From Actinomycetota bacterium (lineage in GTDB: Bacteria; Actinomycetota; Thermoleophilia; Gaiellales; Gaiellaceae): a stretch of 64,000 nt of DNA. The stretch spans positions 62,001 through 126,000 of the forward strand of contig ML178782.1 in assembly GCA_004366385.1 (NCBI GenBank). The letters run 5' to 3'. Made by a program: the position numbers and the translations under genes. Numbering within the stretch: position 1 is the stretch's first letter; every line of letters begins with the position of its first letter. This document shows, piece after piece, positions 59,443 to 64,000 of the stretch. The notes under the pieces were generated by a model. That model was given only the letters and a program-made list of their open reading frames with translations, was not told the DNA's origin and made no database searches.

Positions 59443-59832
59443 TCACGCACCGTCCGCCGCCCCCGGCCCGGCCGCACGCAGCGCCTCCTCGCGAGTCTCG
59501 TAGAGCGGCAGCACGCGGTCGAGCAGCGTGATCTCGAAGACCCGGCGCACCTCGGCGCGCGGCGCGACGAGGCACATGCGTGCTCCCCGCTCACGCGTCC
59601 GCTTCATCGCGCCGAGCAGCACGCCGAGGGCCATCGAGTCGACGAACGTCGTCGCCGAGAGGTCGATCACGAGGCCGCTCGCGCCCTCCTCGACGACCGA
59701 CGCGATCGCGTCGCGCAGCTCGGGCGCGACGTGCAGGTCGGCCTCGCCGGCCACGGACAAGACGACCGTCCCGGGAGCGGGCGCCTCGACTCGGAGCTCG
59801 ATCCTGCCGAGCTCGCTCGCTGCCTCGTACAT
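59443..59832 (-). CDS. STAS-domain anti-anti-sigma factor
   Basis: A 129-residue RsbV/SpoIIAA-like protein. VVLSVAGEADLHVAPELRDA and GLVIDLSATTFVDSMALGVL contain the phosphorylatable Ser (DSM); KRTRERGARMCLVAPRAEVR and EITLLDRVLPLYETREEALR close the fold. ATG at 59832 lies very near a SigB-type promoter, so the transcript may be almost leaderless. Confidence 0.88.
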   Translation of the reverse strand: MYEAASELGRIELRVEAPAPGTVVLSVAGEADLHVAPELRDAIASVVEEGASGLVIDLSATTFVDSMALGVLLGAMKRTRERGARMCLVAPRAEVRRVFEITLLDRVLPLYETREEALRAAGPGAADGA

Positions 59833-59843
59833 CGCCGTCCGGA

Positions 59844-59869
59844 ATACCCGGCGCCCCGGCCGGCGAAAC
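59844..59869 (-). promoter_or_regulatory. SigB-type promoter before the STAS gene
   Basis: On the minus strand GTTTCG (59864-59869), 14-bp spacer, GGGTAT (59844-59849). This matches the GTTT-N12-15-GGGTAT pattern of SigB/SigF factors. The start codon is 12 bases downstream. Confidence 0.7.
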
Positions 59870-59901
59870 ATGGCGAACCGCGGGCGTATGCTGCTGCGCG
59901 C

Positions 59902-60252
59902 ATGTCGTCGTTCGAGCTCGAGAGACAGGAGGGGGAGGGGGACGGGCTCGTGCTCGTGGCGCTCACCGGCGAGCTCGACCTGACGAACGCCCGCGCCCTC
60001 GAGCTCCGGCTCCGTGAAGCCGCTCCGAAGGAGGCCCGGCTCGTGGTCGACCTGAACGGCGTGTCGTTCCTGGACAGCGCCGCGCTGCACGTGCTCTTCG
60101 GGCAGGCCCGGTCGCGCGGGCGCGGCGGGCTGGCGTTCCTCGTCGAGCCGGGTGCTCTCGTGGCACGCACGCTGGAGATCGCGGGGCTGCCGCAGGCCGC
60201 ACCCACGGGCGCCTCGCTCGAGGCCCTCCCGCCGGCGAGCCCGACCGGATAG
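59902..60252 (+). CDS. STAS-domain anti-anti-sigma factor
   Basis: A 116-residue SpoIIAA-like protein. LVLVALTGELDLTNARALEL and RLVVDLNGVSFLDSAALHVL carry the phosphorylatable Ser; AFLVEPGALVARTLEIAGLP closes it. ATG at 59902. It is convergent with the RsbW gene and divergent from the other STAS gene, so the two antagonists are controlled separately. Confidence 0.88.
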   Translation: MSSFELERQEGEGDGLVLVALTGELDLTNARALELRLREAAPKEARLVVDLNGVSFLDSAALHVLFGQARSRGRGGLAFLVEPGALVARTLEIAGLPQAAPTGASLEALPPASPTG

Positions 60253-60267
60253 CGGGCGCGGCGTATC

Positions 60268-60693
60268 TCAGCTCGCCGCGCCGGAGAGGTGCTTCGTCAT
60301 CCGGACGACCGTCCCGCGGCCGTCGGCACCCCGTCCGACCTCGAGCTCGTCGACGATGGTCCCGATGATCGTCATGCCCATCCCGCTCTCGAGCGGGGCG
60401 GTCGCCGGCACGGGGCGCGCGGCGCCATTCGCATCGATGCCCACCCCCTGGTCCTCGACGATCATCACCAGCCGGTCGTCGCCGACGACGAAGGCGAGGC
60501 CGACAGGGCCGGGCTCACCCCCGTACGCGTGGCGCACGGCGTTCCCGCACGCCTCGGTGACGGCGAGCTTGAGGTCGGCGACCTCCTCGTCCTCGAGCCG
60601 CAGCTGCCGGGCGACGCCGGAGAGCGCGAGCCGCGCGAGGAGCAGGTAGTCCGGCCGCGCGGGGAACGACAAGCGCACGACGCTCTCACTCAT
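60268..60693 (-). CDS. RsbW-like anti-sigma factor kinase
   Basis: A 141-residue GHKL ATPase. LKLAVTEACGNAVRHAYGGE is the N-box, LVMIVEDQGVGIDANGAARP the G1 box, and LESGMGMTIIGTIVDELEVG the G2 box. It should bind the SigB-like factor and phosphorylate STAS antagonists. It overlaps the 3' end of the sigma gene by eight bases and is cotranscribed with it. Confidence 0.92.
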   Translation of the reverse strand: MSESVVRLSFPARPDYLLLARLALSGVARQLRLEDEEVADLKLAVTEACGNAVRHAYGGEPGPVGLAFVVGDDRLVMIVEDQGVGIDANGAARPVPATAPLESGMGMTIIGTIVDELEVGRGADGRGTVVRMTKHLSGAAS

Positions 60694-61441
60694 CGTCCGA
60701 GATCTCCTCGATCCGCCCGCGCATGGTCGCGAGCGCCCGCCGGAGCAGGCGCGACACGTGCATCTGGGAGATGCCGATCTCGGCGGCGATCTGCGACTGC
60801 GTCATCTCCTCGAAGAATCGCAGCTCGACAATCCGGCGCTCGCGGTCGTCGAGCGCGTCCAGCCCGGCCGCGACGAGCGCGCCGTCCTCGACGTCCGCGT
60901 AGCCCGCCTCCTCCGAGCCGAGCCGGTCAGCGAGGCTGTCGTCGCCCTCGTCGTCGAACGGCGCGTGCAGCGAGCGGGTCGAGTAGGCGTTGGACGAGTC
61001 GAGCGCGTCGATCACGTCCTCCTCCTCGACCCCGGTCGCGTGCGCGAGCTCGGCGATGGTGGGCGAGCGCCCGAGCTCGGCCGTCAGCTCGTCCAGCGTG
61101 CGCGAGAGCCGCAGCGACAGCTCCTTGAGCCGGCGCGGCACGTGCATCGCCCAGGCCTTGTCGCGGAAGTGCCGCCGGATCTCGCCGACGATCGTCGGAA
61201 CCGCGTAGCTCGAGAACTCGACGCCCCGATCGACGTCGAAGCGGTCGACCGCCTTGATGAGGCCGACGGAGCCGACCTGGACGAGGTCCTCGAGCGGCTC
61301 GCCGCGCCCGGCGTAGCGGGCGGCGAGCGCGCGCACCAGCGGCATCAGCTCCACGAGGGCGAGCTCACGCGCGCTCGCGTCGCCCTCGCGATGGTAGGCC
61401 ACCAGGAGTGACTCGACGGATCGGCTCATCACGGTGCTCAT
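60686..61441 (-). CDS. SigB/SigF-family general stress sigma factor
   Basis: A 251-residue sigma factor. LMPLVRALAARYAGRGEPLE, LVQVGSVGLIKAVDRFDVDR and GVEFSSYAVPTIVGEIRRHF are regions 2.1-2.4, KAWAMHVPRRLKELSLRLSR region 3, and LDALDDRERRIVELRFFEEM with QSQIAAEIGISQMHVSRLLR region 4. ATG at 61441; Met at 61429 or the in-frame start at 61465 are possible. A SigB-type promoter lies 100 bases upstream, so it probably drives its own gene. Confidence 0.92.
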   Translation of the reverse strand: MSTVMSRSVESLLVAYHREGDASARELALVELMPLVRALAARYAGRGEPLEDLVQVGSVGLIKAVDRFDVDRGVEFSSYAVPTIVGEIRRHFRDKAWAMHVPRRLKELSLRLSRTLDELTAELGRSPTIAELAHATGVEEEDVIDALDSSNAYSTRSLHAPFDDEGDDSLADRLGSEEAGYADVEDGALVAAGLDALDDRERRIVELRFFEEMTQSQIAAEIGISQMHVSRLLRRALATMRGRIEEISDDE

Positions 61442-61540
61442 GGATCCCGACGCCGCTGCTGGCACCGAGGACGCGCCGGGCCCAGGCCAGGAGAGTATGC
61501 GCCCGAGGCGCGCGCCGAGTGCTCGCTCACCGCGTGTCTC

Positions 61541-61566
61541 GTACCCGAGCCACAGCCGGCCGAAAC
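61541..61566 (-). promoter_or_regulatory. SigB-type promoter before the SigB-like gene
   Basis: On the minus strand GTTTCG (61561-61566), 14-bp spacer, GGGTAC (61541-61546). Supports autoregulation of the sigma factor. Confidence 0.65.
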
Positions 61567-61600
61567 CCGTTCGTGCCCTGCCTGAGGCGACGCGCCGTAG

Positions 61601-61630
61601 GAGCAGAGGGGCCCGCAGGCCCCTCTGCTC
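61601..61630 (-). terminator. hairpin after the SRPBCC gene
   Basis: Arms 61601-61613 and 61618-61630 pair over 13 bp around CGCA, 21 bases past the SRPBCC stop on the minus strand. A stop here would keep SRPBCC transcription out of the sigma operon. Confidence 0.7.
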
Positions 61631-61651
61631 CCCCAGCCGACCGGAGCCTCG

Positions 61652-62134
61652 CTACGGCCACCGGGTGTCGTCCTCGACGACGCGGCCGGACTCGATCGAG
61701 CCGCGCCAGGCGCCGGATGCGTGCCGGCGGCTCTCGACGAGGTCGCGGAAGCGCTCGAGGTCGTCCTCGACCTGCCCGCCGTCCATGCCGAGCAGCGCGC
61801 CCAGGGTCTCCTTCACGCCCTCGGGCTCGTACTCCATCTCGACCGTCACGCGCGTGCCCTTGTCGATCGGCTCGAACTCGACGCGGCCCTTCGAGGGCAC
61901 ACCCTCGAGCGAGCGCCAGGCGATCACGCGATCGGGCTTCTGCTCGACGATCTCGGCCTTCCACTGGTGACGCTCGCCGCCGACCTCGGCCGTCCAGCGA
62001 ACGTGCTTGTCGTCGAGCTGCTTCACGTCGACGATCCCCTCCATGAACTCGGGGAACTCCTCGAACTGTGTCCACTGGTCGTAGGCGACGGACACAGGGA
62101 CCTCGACGTCGATCGACTTCTCGATCGTGGCCAT
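61652..62134 (-). CDS. SRPBCC-family protein
   Basis: A 160-residue START/Bet v1-like fold. KSIDVEVPVSVAYDQWTQFE, FPEFMEGIVDVKQLDDKHVR and GRVEFEPIDKGTRVTVEMEY are typical of bacterial polyketide-cyclase/SRPBCC proteins. The C-terminal LERFRDLVESRRHASGAWRG is a helix with a basic end. ATG at 62134. A SigB-type promoter lies upstream, so it is probably a stress-induced ligand-binding protein. Confidence 0.87.
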   Translation of the reverse strand: MATIEKSIDVEVPVSVAYDQWTQFEEFPEFMEGIVDVKQLDDKHVRWTAEVGGERHQWKAEIVEQKPDRVIAWRSLEGVPSKGRVEFEPIDKGTRVTVEMEYEPEGVKETLGALLGMDGGQVEDDLERFRDLVESRRHASGAWRGSIESGRVVEDDTRWP

Positions 62135-62173
62135 GCTTCACCTCGCTTGGTCGCTTGCTTCGTCCCTCTGCGA

Positions 62174-62198
62174 TTGCCCGGCGCCTCGACGTGCAAAC
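62174..62198 (-). promoter_or_regulatory. SigB-type promoter before the SRPBCC gene
   Basis: On the minus strand GTTTGC (62193-62198), 13-bp spacer, GGGCAA (62174-62179), with a start site expected about 33 bases before the ATG. Confidence 0.55.
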
Positions 62199-62275
62199 AT
62201 GCGTCCGAGTGCTTCGTGCGGCAGCCGCCCCGACGACGGCGCGCCGCCTCCCCGTCAGCGACGGAAGGAGCTGAG

Positions 62276-62620
62276 ATGAACCGACGGATCACGGTCGTCC
62301 TCCTGGCTCTCGTGCTCGGCCTGGGGGCCGCCGCGTGCGGCGGCGGGGACGACAACGGGACGGACACGACCCCCGACGGGACGGTGAACGAGGCGGGCAA
62401 GGCCGTCTTCGTCGCCAACTGCGGCACCTGCCACACGCTCTCCGACGCGGGGACGACCGGGACGATCGGGCCGGGCCTCGACGACATCGCGCTCTCCGAA
62501 GCCGCGATCGAGGAGCAGGTGCGCGAAGGAGGCGGCGGGATGCCGGCCTTCGAGGGCCAGCTCGACGACCAGGAGATCACGGACGTCGCCGAGTACGTGG
62601 TGGACGCGTCGCAACCCTGA
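62276..62620 (+). CDS. cytochrome c lipoprotein
   Basis: A 114-residue exported haem protein. A lipobox (LGLGAAACGG) follows a short hydrophobic segment. VFVANCGTCHTLSDAG binds haem c (CxxCH) and GGGMPAFEGQLDDQEITDVA supplies the axial Met. ATG at 62276 has AAGGAG seven bases upstream. It is a cell-surface electron carrier, divergent from the SRPBCC gene. Its electron partner is not in the window. Confidence 0.92.
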   Translation: MNRRITVVLLALVLGLGAAACGGGDDNGTDTTPDGTVNEAGKAVFVANCGTCHTLSDAGTTGTIGPGLDDIALSEAAIEEQVREGGGGMPAFEGQLDDQEITDVAEYVVDASQP

Positions 62621-62625
62621 GCCGC

Positions 62626-63792
62626 TCAGGCGTCCTCGAGCACTGACGCCGCGGCCGGGGTGGGCGCGCGCGAGCCGCGCCGGAGGTGCGCGAGCACGGT
62701 CGCGAGCGCGGCCGTGATCGGCACCGCGAGCAGCGCTCCGACGATCCCCCAGAGAACGGCTCCGGCACCGACCGCGAGCACGATCACCGCGGGGTGCAGG
62801 CGCACCGAGCGGCCGACGATCACCGGCTGGAGGACGTTGCCCTCGAGCTGCTGGACGAGGAGGACGACGCCGAGCACGGCGAGCGCCGTCAGCGGTCCCT
62901 TGGCCACGAGCGCGACGAGGACGGCGAGCAGGCCGGCCACCGTCGCGCCCACGATCGGGATGAAACCGCCGACGAACGTGAGCAGTGCGAGGGGGAGGAC
63001 GAGCGGGACGCCGAGCAGGTAGAGGCCGATCCCGATGCCGACCGCGTCGACCAGCGAGACGATCGCGGTGCCCCGGATGAACCCGGCGAGCACGTCGCGG
63101 ACGTCGCGGCCGATCGTCGTCCACTCCGCCCGTCGATGCGACGGCAGGAAGCCGCAGATCCACCGCCACATCCGGTCGCCGTCCTTGAGGAAGAAGAACG
63201 CGAGCACGAGCGAGAGGACGATCCCCGCGACGACCTCGACGGCAACCTGCGCGCCGTTCCAGGCACCGAGGAGAAATCCCGGGAACGCGCCGCGAGCGCG
63301 GGCCTCGGCGGACTCGAAGAGGCGGTCCACCTCTCTCTCCGAGAGCGAGAGCGGGCCCTGCACGAGCCAGGAGCGGACGCCGTCGATCCACTCGTCCGCG
63401 TTCACGTCCAGGCTGCGGACGTCCTCCACGGCCGGAGGGAGGACGAGCCAGCCCGCGACCGCGAGCGATCCCAGAAGAGCGATCAGCATCGCGAGCGCGG
63501 CCAGGGACGGCGGCACGCCGCGAGCGCGGAGCCTCCGCGAGCCCGGCGAGAGCGCGCATGCGAGCAGCACGGCGACGAGCGTCCCGACGAGCACGACCTG
63601 GAGCCGCTCGAGGAGCAGCACCGCCGCCACGACGGCCGCGCCGACGACGAGCAGGCGCCAGCTCACCGCCGCGGCCAGCTCGAGCGACCGCGGAACGTGC
63701 ACGCGTGGTCGCTCGCCGCTCGCCGCAGCCGGCGGCGGGTGGAGGCGCACGGCCGCGCCGGCAGCCTCGCGCCTCGCGGGCTCACGCTGCAT
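62626..63792 (-). CDS. AI-2E family (YdiK/PerM-like) membrane protein
   Basis: A 388-residue polytopic protein. LLLERLQVVLVGTLVAVLLA, VLSLVLAFFFLKDGDRMWRW, LPLALLTFVGGFIPIVGATV and QQLEGNVLQPVIVGRSVRLH are AI-2E transporter signatures. The name comes from autoinducer-2 export in E. coli, but most members have other or unknown cargo. The N-terminal 40 residues before the first helix are Pro/Arg-rich. It converges on the cytochrome gene. Confidence 0.9.
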   Translation of the reverse strand: MQREPARREAAGAAVRLHPPPAAASGERPRVHVPRSLELAAAVSWRLLVVGAAVVAAVLLLERLQVVLVGTLVAVLLACALSPGSRRLRARGVPPSLAALAMLIALLGSLAVAGWLVLPPAVEDVRSLDVNADEWIDGVRSWLVQGPLSLSEREVDRLFESAEARARGAFPGFLLGAWNGAQVAVEVVAGIVLSLVLAFFFLKDGDRMWRWICGFLPSHRRAEWTTIGRDVRDVLAGFIRGTAIVSLVDAVGIGIGLYLLGVPLVLPLALLTFVGGFIPIVGATVAGLLAVLVALVAKGPLTALAVLGVVLLVQQLEGNVLQPVIVGRSVRLHPAVIVLAVGAGAVLWGIVGALLAVPITAALATVLAHLRRGSRAPTPAAASVLEDA

Positions 63793-63801
63793 GCGAGGGG
63801 C

Positions 63802-63828
63802 ATGCCCACTCGAGGGGGCACCCGAAAC
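63802..63828 (-). promoter_or_regulatory. possible SigB-type promoter before the AI-2E gene
   Basis: On the minus strand GTTTCG (63823-63828), 15-bp spacer, GGGCAT (63802-63807). The spacer is one base longer than the best examples and the ATG is only ten bases downstream, so the true start may be later or the site may be chance. Confidence 0.35.
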
Positions 63829-63888
63829 CGCGTCGGACGGGGCGGCGGAGTAGAGTCGCGCCCGAACGTCTCGGAAGGGAGGGCGGGA

Positions 63889-64000
63889 ATGGCCGACTAC
63901 ACGATCGTGCGACTCGAGGACGTGGACGACGTGCTGGGCGACTACCCGGGCGAGATGCGCATGCTCACCGCCGCGCTCGACGCCGAGCAGGTCGCGCTCA
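63889..64000 (+). CDS. cupin domain-containing protein (cut by right edge)
   Basis: ATG at 63889 starts MADYTIVRLEDVDDVLGDYP and GEMRMLTAALDAEQVAL, the N-terminal strand of cupin proteins that continue into an HxH metal site. GGAAGGGAGGGCGGGA precedes the ATG. Only 37 codons are visible. It is divergent from the AI-2E gene. Confidence 0.7.
   Translation, partial: MADYTIVRLEDVDDVLGDYPGEMRMLTAALDAEQVAL

Overview
The window is GC-rich actinobacterial DNA. Coding is dense on both strands, GTG and TTG starts are common, and neighbouring genes often overlap by 1-4 bases. An exact CGAAC-N4-GTTCG SOS box, a SigB/RsbW/STAS stress cluster, a UPF0182 protein, DUF4389 proteins and MmcQ/YjbR proteins all fit Actinobacteriota. 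The general look resembles Thermoleophilia (Gaiellales-like); that placement is an inference with no marker gene behind it. There is no rRNA, CRISPR array, transposase or prophage. Three tRNA genes are present (Val, Glu, Lys).

Layout. 0-13 kb: an MFS pump cut by the left edge, an MMPL/RND transporter, an F420-type oxidoreductase with no normal start codon, a SigG-like ECF sigma factor, a lipid-type run (PAP2, GDPD, flippase-like protein, hydrolase), a cation/proton antiporter and a tandem MmcQ/YjbR pair. 13-24 kb: HIT protein, S10 carboxypeptidase, DUF4389 and CPBP membrane proteins, a TPR-cyclase fusion, an amidase, a TrhA-like protein, an ECF sigma factor followed by its likely proline-rich anti-sigma factor, and a sulfite-oxidase-like molybdoenzyme. 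24-33 kb: an aldo-keto reductase/ornithine cyclodeaminase/PLP lyase operon whose last gene seems to start at CTG, two AlkZ-type DNA glycosylases separated by palindromic repeats, and cystathionine gamma-synthase behind a REP-like element. 33-42 kb: MATE pump, an operon of glycan enzymes (SDR, glycogen debranching type, GT4), cyclophilin, and an operon of flavin reductase, M20 peptidase and a P-loop protein.

42.6-47.1 kb is damaged. A second ECF sigma gene (paralogue of the one at 22 kb) and a large secreted PKD/Ig-like protein each carry single-base losses, and the PKD gene runs without a stop into a flippase gene lacking its 5' end. The sigma and PKD genes share an upstream block of three CTAA-type repeats spaced exactly 11 bp, which looks like the operator of an OmpR/PhoB- or SARP-type regulator.

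50 kb holds the most striking system: a stand-alone ClpB-D2-like AAA+ ATPase with an unrecognised N-terminal domain, behind a promoter whose -35/-10 spacer contains a consensus LexA box. An M20 peptidase gene follows 9 bp later.

58.6-62.6 kb is a general-stress module: a SigB-family sigma factor, an RsbW-like kinase, two STAS antagonists, a degenerate RsbW-like protein and a Cys-less thioredoxin-like protein. GTTT-N-GGG(T/C)A promoter elements stand upstream of the sigma gene, one STAS gene, an SRPBCC gene and perhaps an AI-2E transporter, which suggests an autoregulated local regulon. The window ends in a partial cupin gene.
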